Positions 53,511 to 62,932 of a stretch of DNA of 64,000 bases are shown here, one piece after another; position 1 is the stretch's first letter; each line of letters opens with the position of its first letter. This DNA comes from Prevotella sp902465605 (lineage in GTDB: Bacteria; Bacteroidota; Bacteroidia; Bacteroidales; Bacteroidaceae). The translations under genes were made by a program, and so were the position numbers. The stretch spans positions 1-64,000 of the forward strand of contig CABQNT010000013.1 in assembly GCA_902465605.1 (NCBI GenBank). Direction: 5' to 3'. Below the pieces are notes generated by a model that was not told where the DNA came from, made no database searches, and worked only from the letters and a program-made list of their open reading frames with translations.

Positions 53511-54854
53511 TTAACAATTTCTACATCCCGCACACTTGTCGAGTTCGCCTCTGAAGCGCTTCTCAACCAAGTAGTGTAGACGGTCTTTCAAGGGTTCGAG
53601 CTGCATGCTGTCGACCACCTCATTGATGAAAGCAAACTCCAACAACAGCTTGGCTTCCTGCTCACTGATGCCGCGTTGGCGCATGTAGAACATAGCCTGG
53701 TCGTTGAGTTGACCCACGGTAGAACCATGACCACATTTCACATCATCGGCATAAATCTCCAACTCAGGCTGGGTGTACATGCGCGCCTGCTTCGTGGTGC
53801 AGAGGTTTTGGTTGCGCATCTCCGAGTTGGTCTTCTGCGCTCCCTTCTCTACAAGCACCCTACCGGCGAAGGCTCCCGTGGCCTGACCATCGAGAACGTA
53901 CTTGTACAGTTCATGACTTTCGCAGTGAGGCACGGCATGACGGATGAACGTGTTATTGTCTACATGCTGCTTCTTGTCAGCAATGACGCAGCCGTTACAG
54001 CAACAAGACGCCCCTTCGCCACGGAACACCAGATTGAGTTGGTTGCGCGTGATGCCATTGTGCAGGGTTAGCACGTTGTGATTGAAGCGACTGTTGGCCT
54101 GCTGTTCCACATACACGTTGCTCACGCGGGTATTGTGTTCGTGCGTTTCTTCCATGCAATAAAGGTCGAGCGAGGCATTCTCGCCCACATAAGCCTCGAT
54201 TACTTGCGTGGCCAGAAAATGCTTGTCGTCCATGGTGTGGTCGCAAAAAAGGAACTTGGCCTCGGCTCCTTCATCCAGCACGATGAGCACTCGTCGGTTC
54301 ACCATCAGGTCGACATCAGAGCGAAGGAGGTTCACCACCTGGACGGCACGGTCAATCTTAACCAGCTTGGGCACATAAATGAAGAGCCCATCTTGCGCCA
54401 GCATGGTGTTCAGTGCCGTGATGGCATCGTCCTTTGTCGCGGCCAGCTGGGCATAATACTTGCTCACTAATTGCGGATGGGTGTCGGCCACCTTCTGCAA
54501 AGAGTCTACGATGACACCTTCGGGCAGCGTCGCTTTGGGCAGTGCCTTGGCGTGGAAAGCGTCGTTGACGATGAAGTAAAGCGAAGTACTCAAGTTGGGT
54601 ACGCTGCACTTGAAAGCCTCATAGGGTTTTACGGGGATATCCAGCCGGTTGAGGTTCAATCCATAGTTGGGTTCAAACAGCGCCGCCATATCCGTGTAGC
54701 GATAGCGTTCGACCTTGCGTGATGGGAACCCTTGGCGCTTAAAATCTTCGAAGGCAGCGTCACGAACGTCGTTCATCACGGGCGAACCATGCTGAAAAAT
54801 CATGGCGCGGGCATCCGCATACAGGTCGAGATATTGTTTCTCACTGTTCATCAT
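53511..54854 (-). CDS. sufD: Fe-S cluster assembly protein SufD
   Basis: A 447-residue SufBD-family protein. N-terminal helical part with DFKRQGFPSRKVERYRYTD; the beta-helix core holds LDLYCMEETHEHNT, GAQKTNSEMRNQNLCTTKQARMYTQPELEIYADDVKCGHGSTVGQLNDQAMFYMRQRGI. SufD forms the SufBC2D scaffold with SufB and SufC. Its start overlaps the sufC stop by 4 bp. Confidence 0.96.
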   Translation of the reverse strand: MMNSEKQYLDLYADARAMIFQHGSPVMNDVRDAAFEDFKRQGFPSRKVERYRYTDMAALFEPNYGLNLNRLDIPVKPYEAFKCSVPNLSTSLYFIVNDAFHAKALPKATLPEGVIVDSLQKVADTHPQLVSKYYAQLAATKDDAITALNTMLAQDGLFIYVPKLVKIDRAVQVVNLLRSDVDLMVNRRVLIVLDEGAEAKFLFCDHTMDDKHFLATQVIEAYVGENASLDLYCMEETHEHNTRVSNVYVEQQANSRFNHNVLTLHNGITRNQLNLVFRGEGASCCCNGCVIADKKQHVDNNTFIRHAVPHCESHELYKYVLDGQATGAFAGRVLVEKGAQKTNSEMRNQNLCTTKQARMYTQPELEIYADDVKCGHGSTVGQLNDQAMFYMRQRGISEQEAKLLLEFAFINEVVDSMQLEPLKDRLHYLVEKRFRGELDKCAGCRNC

Positions 54855-55600
54855 TCTGCCTCCGCCTTAATCCAGTCGTACCCCTTGTCTTCGATTTCCT
54901 TGGCCAATTCAGGCCCTCCGGTCTTCACAATGCGTCCATTGAATAGCACATGAACGATGTCGGGCTTGATTAAATCGAGCAAACGGTCGTAATGTGTGAT
55001 GACAATGGTGCTGGTATCGGGCCTCTTCAGCTTGTTGACACCTTCGGCAACTATGCGAAGAGCGTCTACATCCAAGCCCGAATCCGTCTCATCGAGAATG
55101 GAGAGAGTAGGCTCGAGCATCGCCATTTGGAAGATTTCGTTGCGTTTTTTCTCTCCGCCACTGAATCCCTCGTTCACGCTGCGGTTGGACAGTTTGCTGT
55201 CTAACTCAACCACCTTTCGCTTTTCCTTCATCAACTTGATGAAGTCGCCGGCACTCATCGGCTCCTGTCCTTGATACTTTCGCTTCTCGTTGATGGCTGC
55301 CCGCATGAAATTAGTCATGGACACACCGGGGATTTCCACAGGATATTGGAAAGAGAGAAACAATCCCTCATGTGCGCGATCTTCTGGCGCCATGGCCAAC
55401 AGGTCTTTGCCATTGAATGTCACTTCACCTTGCGTAACCTCGTACATCGGATTGCCCACGAGCACTGCACTCAAGGTACTCTTGCCCGAACCGTTAGGTC
55501 CCATGATGGCATGTACTTCTCCTGTCTTGATGACGAGATTGATTCCTTTCAATATTTCTTTGCCGTTGATGGTGGCATGCAAATTCTTTACCTCTAACAT
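54851..55600 (-). CDS. sufC: Fe-S cluster assembly ATPase SufC
   Basis: A 249-residue ABC ATPase starting at MLEVKNLHATI (55600). Walker A GPNGSGKST, signature FSGGEKKRNE, Walker B LSILDETDSGLD and the H-loop ITHYDRLL. It drives conformational change in the SufBC2D complex; not a transporter. Twenty-five bp after sufB. Confidence 0.97.
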   Translation of the reverse strand: MLEVKNLHATINGKEILKGINLVIKTGEVHAIMGPNGSGKSTLSAVLVGNPMYEVTQGEVTFNGKDLLAMAPEDRAHEGLFLSFQYPVEIPGVSMTNFMRAAINEKRKYQGQEPMSAGDFIKLMKEKRKVVELDSKLSNRSVNEGFSGGEKKRNEIFQMAMLEPTLSILDETDSGLDVDALRIVAEGVNKLKRPDTSTIVITHYDRLLDLIKPDIVHVLFNGRIVKTGGPELAKEIEDKGYDWIKAEAE

Positions 55601-55625
55601 AATGATTCTTTTGTTATAAATCGGT

Positions 55626-57077
55626 TTATCCAACGGTGCCCTCCAGCGAGACGGAAAGCAACTTTTGCGCCTCGACTGCGAACTCCATCGGCAACTTGTT
55701 TAATACTTCCTTGGCATATCCATTGACAATCAGGCCAACGGCATCTTCAGTAGGAATGCCTCGTTGATTGCAATAAAAGAGCTGGTCTTCACTGATTTTG
55801 CTTGTCGTGGCCTCATGCTCAACGATGGCACTATCGTTATGAATGTCCATATAGGGGAACGTATGGGCACCACATTCGCTTCCCAACAGCAGACTGTCGC
55901 ACGAGCTGTAGTTGCGTGCATTGTCAGCATTGGCGGTTGCACGAACCAATCCTCGATAGGAATTTTGGCTGTGTCCGGCACTGATTCCCTTTGAAATGAT
56001 GGTGCTCGTGGTGTTCTTTCCCATGTGAATCATCTTCGTACCCGTGTCGGCTTCTTGATGATGATTGGTCACTGCCACCGAATAGAACTCGGCCTGCGAG
56101 CCGTCTCCACGCAAGATACAAGATGGATATTTCCATGTAATGGCACTACCTGTTTCGACTTGCGTCCACGAGAGCTTGGAGTTGACTCCGCGACAATCGC
56201 CCCTTTTGGTGACTAAGTTGAGCACTCCGCCCTTGCCATGTTCATCTCCGGGGTACCAATTCTGAACGGTTGAGTATTTTACCTCGGCATTGTTCATCAC
56301 GATGATTTCCACGATTGCGGCATGAAGTTGATTCTCATCGCGCATCGGAGCGGTACATCCTTCGAGATAACTCACATACGCATCGTCTTCAGCCACAATC
56401 AATGTTCGTTCAAACTGTCCAGTATTGCGCGCGTTGATGCGGAAATACGAACTTAATTCCATGGGACAGCGCACGCCTTTGGGGATGAAAACGAACGATC
56501 CATCACTGAAAACAGCACTATTCAGGGCTGCAAAGAAATTGTCATGATAAGGAACCACCGTGCCTAAGTACTGACGCACCAAGGCAGAATGTTCCTTGAT
56601 AGCCTCGCCCATGGAACAAAAAATGACGCCTTTCTCTTTCAGTTTTTCCTTGAAGGTGGTCTTCACAGACACAGAGTCCATAATGGCATCAACGGCCGTT
56701 CCACTGAGTGCCAACCGTTCTTCCAACGGAATACCCAGCTTGTCGAACGTTTTCTCCAGTTCTGGATCAAGCTCCTTGTTGGCCGGTTTCTTTGCCATTG
56801 GGTCGGCATAATAGGATATATCTTGGTAATTAATCTCGGGCAACGTCACATGTCCCCATGAGGGTTGTGTCATTGTCAGCCAATGTCGATACGCTTTCAG
56901 GCGAAATTCGAGCATCCATTCCGGCTCTCCTTTCTTGTCGGAAATGAGCCGAATGACATCCTCATTAAGCCCCTTCTCTATAATCTCGGTATGAACGTCA
57001 GTGGTAAAACCAAACTCGTACTTTTGTTCGGTTAGCTTTCTGACGTATTCGTTATTCGTGTTATTTACTTCTTCCAT
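55626..57077 (-). CDS. sufB: Fe-S cluster assembly protein SufB
   Basis: A 483-residue SufB, starting at 57077 (MEEVNNTNNEYVRKLTEQKYEFGF); the frame extends to 57110 but the extra residues are not conserved. Core motifs: CSMGEAIKEHSALVRQYLGTVVPYHDNFFAALNSAVFSDGS, EGCTAPMRDENQLHAAIVEII and NYSSCDSLLLGSECGAHTFPYMDIHNDSAIVEHEATTSKI. It holds the nascent cluster. First gene of sufBCD; its leader includes octamer repeats. Confidence 0.97.
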   Translation of the reverse strand: MEEVNNTNNEYVRKLTEQKYEFGFTTDVHTEIIEKGLNEDVIRLISDKKGEPEWMLEFRLKAYRHWLTMTQPSWGHVTLPEINYQDISYYADPMAKKPANKELDPELEKTFDKLGIPLEERLALSGTAVDAIMDSVSVKTTFKEKLKEKGVIFCSMGEAIKEHSALVRQYLGTVVPYHDNFFAALNSAVFSDGSFVFIPKGVRCPMELSSYFRINARNTGQFERTLIVAEDDAYVSYLEGCTAPMRDENQLHAAIVEIIVMNNAEVKYSTVQNWYPGDEHGKGGVLNLVTKRGDCRGVNSKLSWTQVETGSAITWKYPSCILRGDGSQAEFYSVAVTNHHQEADTGTKMIHMGKNTTSTIISKGISAGHSQNSYRGLVRATANADNARNYSSCDSLLLGSECGAHTFPYMDIHNDSAIVEHEATTSKISEDQLFYCNQRGIPTEDAVGLIVNGYAKEVLNKLPMEFAVEAQKLLSVSLEGTVG

Positions 57078-57138
57078 AAATGTAAATGCAGGAACTCCCT
57101 GATGTTTCATGGACGCCCCTGCAATAGATGATATGATT

Positions 57139-57275
57139 AGTTTGTTTGTTGACGAGTTTACAAGTTAACGAGTTGACGAGTTGTTGGTGCACAAGGGTTC
57201 ATAAACTTAAATGCTTACGAACTCAAAAACCTATCAACTCAAAAACTTACCTACTCAAAACTCGCGCGCTCAAAC
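57139..57275. repeat. Octamer arrays in the infB/sufB spacer
   Basis: AGTT at 57139, 57155, 57163, 57171 and 57179 in an 8-bp phase, followed by a second run from about 57208 whose complement has the same form (AACTCAAA every 8 bp). They fill the gap between sufB and the infB stop. Confidence 0.75.
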
Positions 57276-60209
57276 TTACAACGTTTGCTTTACTTCTATT
57301 TCTGTAAAGGTTTCTATGATGTCACCTTCCTGGATATCATTGAAATTAACCAGACTGATACCACACTCGAAACCGGTTGCCACTTCCTTTACATCGTCCT
57401 TATACCGCTTCAATGCATTGATAGGAGCGGTGTGAACGACGATTCCGTCGCGAACAACTCGAGCTTTGTCTGAGCGGTGTACCTTTCCATCGGTAACCAT
57501 GGCACCAGCTACGGTTCCCACCTTTGAAATCTTGTAAACTTGCTTTACCTCAACCTCGCCAGTGACTACCTCCTTGGTCACCTTGTCAAGCATGCCCTCC
57601 ATAGCCGACTTCACGTCATCAATGGCGTCGTAGATGACGGAGTAGGTGTTGATTTCAACACCGTTCTGTTCGGCCAGTTTACGGGCAGAAGCAGACGGAC
57701 GAACCTGGAAGCCCACAATAATGGCGTCGGAAGCATCTGCCAAGGTGACATCGCTTTCACTAATCTGACCTACCGACTTGAAGATAACATTCACGTTAAT
57801 CTTCTCGGTAGACATCTTAATAAACGAGTCACTCAAAGCCTCGATACTACCATCGGTGTCACCTTTCACGATAATGTTCAGTTCCTTGAATGAACCAAGA
57901 GCGATACGATGCGAGATGTCACTCAGCGTGAGGCGCTTCTGTGTACGCAAGCCTTGCTCGCGTTGCAGCTGCATACGCTTGTTGGCGATATCTCGAACCT
58001 CTTGTTCTGTTTCCAGCACATGGAACTGATCACCAGCCGTGGGCGCACCATTCAGTCCGAGAATGATGGCAGGTTCGGCAGGTTTGGCTGATTCAATACG
58101 CTGGTTGCGCACGTTGAACATGGCCTTGATGCGTCCCCAGCTCGTTCCGGCGATGATGTCGTCACCCACACGGAGCGTACCATTGCTGACCAAAACCGTA
58201 GAAACATATCCACGTCCCTTGTCCAAACTCGACTCGATGACACTACCCGTCGCACGACGATTGGGATTAGCTTTCAAGTCAAGCATGTCGGCCTCGAGGA
58301 GAACTTTCTCCAACAATTCGTTGACACCTATACCTTTTTTCGCACTAATTTCCTGACATTGATATTTTCCACCCCACTCTTCAACCAGCAAGTTCATTTG
58401 AGCCAAGTCTTCACGAATCTTATCTGGGTTGGCTCCCGGCTTGTCAATCTTGTTGATGGCAAACACCATGGGCACGTTGGCAGCCTGCGCATGTGCGATA
58501 GCCTCCTTGGTGGTAGGCATCACACTGTCGTCGGCAGCGATGATGATGATGGCGATATCCGTCACCTGTGTACCGCGAGCACGCATGGCAGTGAAGGCCT
58601 CATGACCAGGAGTATCCAGGAATGTGATGTACCGTCCATTCTCCAACTTTACGTTATACGCACCGATGTGCTGGGTAATGCCACCGGCCTCGCCTTCAAT
58701 CACATTGGTGTTTCGGATGTGATCCAACAGAGATGTCTTACCATGGTCTACGTGTCCCATCACGGTAACGATAGGTGCGCGAGGCAACAGGTCGTTCTCG
58801 TCGTCGATTTCTTCAGCGACAGCCTCTTGAACCTCTGCACTCACATATTCGGTCTTGAAGCCAAACTCATCGGCAACCAAGTTGATAGTCTCGGCATCCA
58901 ATCGTTGATTGATAGATGCCATCACACCGATGCTCATCAAAGTTCCAATCAGTTTGTTGACATCCACATCCATCATGGTAGCCAATTCGCTGACAGTCAC
59001 GAATTCGGTAAGCTTCAGTGTCTTGCTTTCCTTACGTTCTGCCCTTGCTTCCGCACTCATACGTTCTTGCACGGCATCACGTTTCTCCTTACGGTATTTA
59101 GCACCTTTCCTGTTCTGCGTACCCTTACTGGTGAGTCTGGCCAGCGTTTCTTTTACCTGGCGTGCTACCTCTTCCTCGTTCACCTCCAAGGGTTTCTGGT
59201 TACGTCCTCTGCCCTTTCGATTTTTCTTATTAGCATTTCGGCCGTCAGCATACGCAGACTTATTGGCATTGCCACCGCCATTGTTTCCAATTTGTCGAGA
59301 AGCAGCATTGATGTCAACCCGCTGTTGGTTAATGCGTGCGCGCTTTTTGCGTCCATCGCCTCGTTTTTCTTCACGTTCTTTGCGACGTTCTTCCTTGGTT
59401 TTCTTCTTGGGTCGAGTACTCTGATTGATGGTGCTAAGGTCTATTTTACCCAGCACATTCACCTTGGGCGCATTTTGCAAGCGCAGCTCACTCTTGGTCT
59501 GGAAGATTTCGTCTCCACCGCTTTGAGATTCGTCACTCTCCTGTTTTTCGTCAACATCCTGCGGTTTATCATTTGCCTGCGGTTCAACACGCTCCTGTGG
59601 CTTGTCACTTTCCTGTGGCTCAACACGCTCGTCAGACTTCTGTTTCTTGTCCGCTTGCGCCTTCTTTACAGTTGGCGACTCGGTCTTGGCTTCCGCTTTC
59701 TGGTCGTCCTTCTTGCTTTCTTCCACCACAGTTGGTGCTGCCTTTGGTGTTTCCGCGGGCTTCTCTACTTTTTCTTTTTTAGGCTCAGGGCTGACGGCAG
59801 CAGCCTTCTTTGTCGGTTTTTCTTGTGATTCCGATGCCTTTTGATCGTCTTGAGCATCAGCGTTCTTAGCGGCAGGCTTCTTGTCGAATACGCTCAAGTC
59901 GATTTTGCCGAGCGGCTTGTATCGCTGCTGCGATGAAGCTGTCTCGACTACTTCTTCAACACGCTCTTCTTTTGCTTCCGGCGTGCGTTTCTTTTCTTTG
60001 GGCTTTTTCTGGAAGATCTTTTCCGCTTGATTGCGCACCTCTGCGTCTTGCTTGAAAGCCTCTACCAGGGCTTGGTATTGTGCGTCGCTCAACTTAAAGC
60101 TTGGCTCGCCTTTCACCTCTCCCAGCTCACTTTTCTTTTCAAGGAATTCAACTGCCGTTTGAAGTCCTATGTTTAATTCACGTAATGCTTTGTTTAATCT
60201 GATGCTCAT
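57276..60209 (-). CDS. infB: Translation initiation factor IF-2
   Basis: A 977-residue IF-2. N-terminal IF2_N domain (IRLNKALRELNIGLQTAVEFLEK), then about 330 residues of Lys/Glu/Pro-rich linker with repeats such as RVEPQESDKPQE, another IF2_N-like helix (LKLTEFVTVSELATMMDV), then the G domain: GHVDHGKTSLLD, DTPGHEAF, NKIDKPGAN, followed by the C-terminal beta barrels to IVVHTAPINALKRYKDDV. It places initiator tRNA on the ribosome. Third gene of the rimP-nusA-infB set. Confidence 0.98.
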   Translation of the reverse strand: MSIRLNKALRELNIGLQTAVEFLEKKSELGEVKGEPSFKLSDAQYQALVEAFKQDAEVRNQAEKIFQKKPKEKKRTPEAKEERVEEVVETASSQQRYKPLGKIDLSVFDKKPAAKNADAQDDQKASESQEKPTKKAAAVSPEPKKEKVEKPAETPKAAPTVVEESKKDDQKAEAKTESPTVKKAQADKKQKSDERVEPQESDKPQERVEPQANDKPQDVDEKQESDESQSGGDEIFQTKSELRLQNAPKVNVLGKIDLSTINQSTRPKKKTKEERRKEREEKRGDGRKKRARINQQRVDINAASRQIGNNGGGNANKSAYADGRNANKKNRKGRGRNQKPLEVNEEEVARQVKETLARLTSKGTQNRKGAKYRKEKRDAVQERMSAEARAERKESKTLKLTEFVTVSELATMMDVDVNKLIGTLMSIGVMASINQRLDAETINLVADEFGFKTEYVSAEVQEAVAEEIDDENDLLPRAPIVTVMGHVDHGKTSLLDHIRNTNVIEGEAGGITQHIGAYNVKLENGRYITFLDTPGHEAFTAMRARGTQVTDIAIIIIAADDSVMPTTKEAIAHAQAANVPMVFAINKIDKPGANPDKIREDLAQMNLLVEEWGGKYQCQEISAKKGIGVNELLEKVLLEADMLDLKANPNRRATGSVIESSLDKGRGYVSTVLVSNGTLRVGDDIIAGTSWGRIKAMFNVRNQRIESAKPAEPAIILGLNGAPTAGDQFHVLETEQEVRDIANKRMQLQREQGLRTQKRLTLSDISHRIALGSFKELNIIVKGDTDGSIEALSDSFIKMSTEKINVNVIFKSVGQISESDVTLADASDAIIVGFQVRPSASARKLAEQNGVEINTYSVIYDAIDDVKSAMEGMLDKVTKEVVTGEVEVKQVYKISKVGTVAGAMVTDGKVHRSDKARVVRDGIVVHTAPINALKRYKDDVKEVATGFECGISLVNFNDIQEGDIIETFTEIEVKQTL

Positions 60210-60325
60210 TGATAATTATTTAACTCTTGTTCTTATTGATGTTCACACTCCCAACTGCTCTGCCTGTTTGCAGAAGCTTTTCTACTGCGTCCTCGTTCGC
60301 AGAGGACTGCAAGTATCACGGGGTG

Positions 60326-61591
60326 TTACTGTTCAAATTCTGATTTTAATACCCGAATCAGGTGATCGACGGTTTCTTCCTCCAAGTCGGCTTTCTCGAT
60401 TAACATTTCACGAGGTGCGTTCAACACCTGTTTAGCTGTATCAAGACCGATGCTTTTGATAGCGTCGATAATCCATTGATCGATTTCGTCATCAAACTCT
60501 TCCAAGTAGATGTCTTCGTCAGCGTCGGCATCTGAAACTTCACGGTACACGTCGATGGTGAATTCTGTCAGCATGGAAGCCAACTTGATATTCAGTCCTC
60601 CCCGGCCAATGGCCAAGCTCACCTCTTCGGGTTGCAGGTAAACTTCGGCCTTACGATTCTCCTCATCCAGATTGATGCTGCTGATGCGAGCGGGACTCAA
60701 CGCGCGCTGAATGAACAGTTTGATGTTTGACGTGTAGTTGATAACATCGATATTCTCGTTACATAGTTCGCGTACGATGCCGTGCACACGACTGCCTTTC
60801 ACGCCAACACAGGCACCTACCGGGTCAATGCGGTCGTCGTAGCTCTCTACAGCCACCTTCGCGCGCTCGCCCGGCATGCGGGCAATCTTCTTGATAGAGA
60901 TGAGTCCGTCGTTAATCTCAGGTACCTCGGCCTCCAACAGTCGCTCCAGAAATACCGGACTGGTACGCGAGAGAATAATCTTGGGGTTGTTGTTCTCGTT
61001 GTCTACCCGCAGGATGACGGCGCGGATGGTTTCGCCCTTGCGGTATTGGTCGGCTGGTATCTGCTCTGACTTGGGCAGTATCAGCTCGTTGTTCTCATCA
61101 TCCACCAACAGCACCTCGCGCTTCCATATCTGGTAAACCTCGCCGGAAATAACCTGTCCCACGCGATCCTTATACTTATTGTACAACGAGTCGTGTTCCA
61201 GCTCCAGCACTTTTGAAGCCAATGTCTGTCGAAGATTCAAGATGGCACGGCGGCCAAACTTGGCAAAGTTAATCTGCTCAGAAACCTCCTCGCCCTCTTC
61301 ATAGTCGTCTTCAATCTCGCGAGCCTCTGTCAGCGATATTTCTTTATTTTCGTCCGCCACCTCGCCATCTGGCACAACGATGCGGTTACGGTATATTTCG
61401 AAGTCGCCCTTATCAGGATTTACGATAACGTCAAAATTCTCATCGCTACCATAAATCTTGGCTAGCACGTTGCGGAAACTTTCCTCCAACACACTTACCA
61501 ATGTGGCACGGTCGATGTTTTTCGTGTCTTTAAATTCACGAAAGGTGTCAATCATGCTGATGGTTTCTTCTACATTCTTTCTTGCTGCCAT
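60326..61591 (-). CDS. nusA: Transcription termination/antitermination factor NusA
   Basis: A 421-residue NusA: N-terminal RNA-polymerase-binding domain (1-150), S1 domain (GQVISGEVYQIWKREVLLVDDENNELILP), KH domains (VGACVGVKGSRVHGIVREL and LAIGRGGLNIKLASMLTEFTIDVY) and an acidic C-terminal helix-hairpin region (LGL-type IGLDTAKQVLNAPREMLIEKADL). Shorter C-terminal than E. coli NusA, as usual for the phylum. Between rimP and infB. Confidence 0.97.
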   Translation of the reverse strand: MAARKNVEETISMIDTFREFKDTKNIDRATLVSVLEESFRNVLAKIYGSDENFDVIVNPDKGDFEIYRNRIVVPDGEVADENKEISLTEAREIEDDYEEGEEVSEQINFAKFGRRAILNLRQTLASKVLELEHDSLYNKYKDRVGQVISGEVYQIWKREVLLVDDENNELILPKSEQIPADQYRKGETIRAVILRVDNENNNPKIILSRTSPVFLERLLEAEVPEINDGLISIKKIARMPGERAKVAVESYDDRIDPVGACVGVKGSRVHGIVRELCNENIDVINYTSNIKLFIQRALSPARISSINLDEENRKAEVYLQPEEVSLAIGRGGLNIKLASMLTEFTIDVYREVSDADADEDIYLEEFDDEIDQWIIDAIKSIGLDTAKQVLNAPREMLIEKADLEEETVDHLIRVLKSEFEQ

Positions 61592-61641
61592 AGCGTTATA
61601 TGTTATATATTAGTTTCATTCAATGATCAGTTTCTGCCTCA

Positions 61642-62109
61642 TTATTTAAAGCTGATGAGGTACTTGGTATACTTTACCTTGTCCATCTGGAAAGTATGAT
61701 CCACGGCTTGCAGCTCTGGGCGTTTCTTGCCTTCCACCTTGACCTTCTCGTCAACGGTCACAACAAAGTCGTTCCCATCTACCGATTTCAAGACACCTCG
61801 GTATTTCAGTCCGTCGCCGTTAAGCACCTCGACCTCTTTTCCTATGAAATTGACGTACTGCTGTGGCACCTTGAAAGGTTGACCCAATCCGGCCGAGCCT
61901 ACTTCCAACTCATAGTCTTCATCGTCACGGTTCAGTCGGTCTTCAATATACCGGCTCAATTCCACGCAGTCTTCAATCCACACGCCGTCTGCATGGTCGA
62001 TTTCGACAACAATCTTGTCGTCTTTACTGACCTCAACATCCACCAAGAAATAGTCTTTGTCCTGAAGCCAATCTTCAACCAATCCTTTTACGACACTTTT
62101 ATCAATCAT
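61642..62109 (-). CDS. rimP: Ribosome maturation factor RimP
   Basis: A 155-residue RimP. N-terminal alpha/beta domain with VEIDHADGVWIEDCVELSRYIEDRLNRDDEDYELEVGSAGLGQPF, the family signature, then a C-terminal Sm-like barrel (VEVLNGDGLKYRGVLKSVDGNDFVV). It assists 30S assembly. First gene of rimP-nusA-infB, with a promoter and an attenuator-like hairpin upstream. Confidence 0.95.
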   Translation of the reverse strand: MIDKSVVKGLVEDWLQDKDYFLVDVEVSKDDKIVVEIDHADGVWIEDCVELSRYIEDRLNRDDEDYELEVGSAGLGQPFKVPQQYVNFIGKEVEVLNGDGLKYRGVLKSVDGNDFVVTVDEKVKVEGKKRPELQAVDHTFQMDKVKYTKYLISFK

Positions 62110-62183
62110 ATATATTTAATTAGTACTATATATTCTTTCCGCTCGCGCCGAGCATCTTCCAAGCAGCGATGCCGGCCGTATTC

Positions 62184-62221
62184 AAAATAAAATGAGGAGC
62201 TTTCTGCGAAGCCCCTCATTC
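62184..62221 (-). terminator. Attenuator-like hairpin in the rimP-nusA-infB leader
   Basis: On the minus strand GAATGAGGGGC and GCTCCTCATTTTATTTTG form a 10-bp stem with one mismatch and a 10-nt loop, followed by a T-rich tract. It lies downstream of the presumed promoter (62234) and 75 bp upstream of rimP, so it would stop transcription before the operon. Confidence 0.65.
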
Positions 62222-62233
62222 CACTGAACGGTG

Positions 62234-62265
62234 CAAAGATAGGTTTTTTCAACGAAATATCCAAA
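62234..62265 (-). promoter_or_regulatory. rimP operon promoter
   Basis: On the minus strand TTTG (62262-62265) and TATCTTTG (62234-62241) are 20 nt apart, a full consensus match. Confidence 0.85.
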
Positions 62266-62441
62266 TAAATCGGCGATTATTCACGAAATTTTCACATCAT
62301 AATAATGCCCTACGGCCAGGCGTCGCACCAAAGTGATGGCACATTGCAACCATCTACGCGCGTTGAATGAGCTTTGGAAATGAGCGGAGAAGTAAATTAT
62401 TTTTATCAAAAAAGACCTATAAAACGGCACTTGTAAATTGG

Positions 62442-62765
62442 CAATCTGGAAAAAATCAATAGGCCTGCGAGGAGCATCAAGGCAATGGTTGGTCAAGAAA
62501 ATGCAGGTTTTACGATTAGAACATTGACTTTGTATCCTTAGAAACAGCACTTTGACGCGTTAGGAACATGACATTGACGGGCAAACCCATGCTTATTTCA
62601 CGACAAAAGCCATGCTTTTGGCCGAAAAAAACATGAAAAATAGGGGGTTAATTACGCCATACAGGCGTAAATAGTTAAATATCAGCCAAATATAAATCTC
62701 GATCATTTTGAGCGTATTTTCGGCCAAAGACAAGACTGGTTGTAAATACGGCAAATATGAAGAGG
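62442..62765. repeat. 325-bp composite element G with six 22-bp rows (array G)
   Basis: Homologue of the element at 39579-39903. Left block 62442-62464 is identical over 23 nt. Six rows at 62516-62647 include TTAGAACATTGACTTTG, CAAACCCATGCTTATTTC and CAAAAGCCATGCTTTTGG. Right block 62711-62765 matches at 44 of 55 positions. It lies between the divergent rimP and epimerase promoters, in the 823-bp gap 62110-62932. An 89-codon minus-strand frame over it is not convincing as a gene. Confidence 0.85.
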
Positions 62766-62874
62766 TTGGTTGTTAAATATTTTCCAAGTGCATTAACAGC
62801 ATGATTTCATTTCCACCAACACGCTACGAACACGACACAAGGAAAACGCAGCGATGTATTTGCACAAAAGATAG

Positions 62875-62905
62875 TTGACATTACCATATATTTATTGTAT
62901 TTTTG
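62875..62905 (+). promoter_or_regulatory. Promoter of the SDR epimerase gene
   Basis: TTG at 62875-62877 and TATTTTTG at 62898-62905, spacing 20 nt, about 28 nt before the start. Confidence 0.75.
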
Positions 62906-62932
62906 CAAGGAGTGTTGAGCAACCTAATCTTG

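Noticed and set aside
58359..59828. 489-codon frame opposite infB
   Set aside because: Shadow of the Lys/Glu-rich infB linker on the other strand; the protein is Phe/Leu-rich without membrane-protein logic, and infB is certain.
62281..62550. 89-codon minus-strand frame over element G (and a similar frame at 39454-39663)
   Set aside because: The shared PIDFFQI comes from the conserved DNA block; outside it the two translations do not match, so selection at the protein level is not visible.
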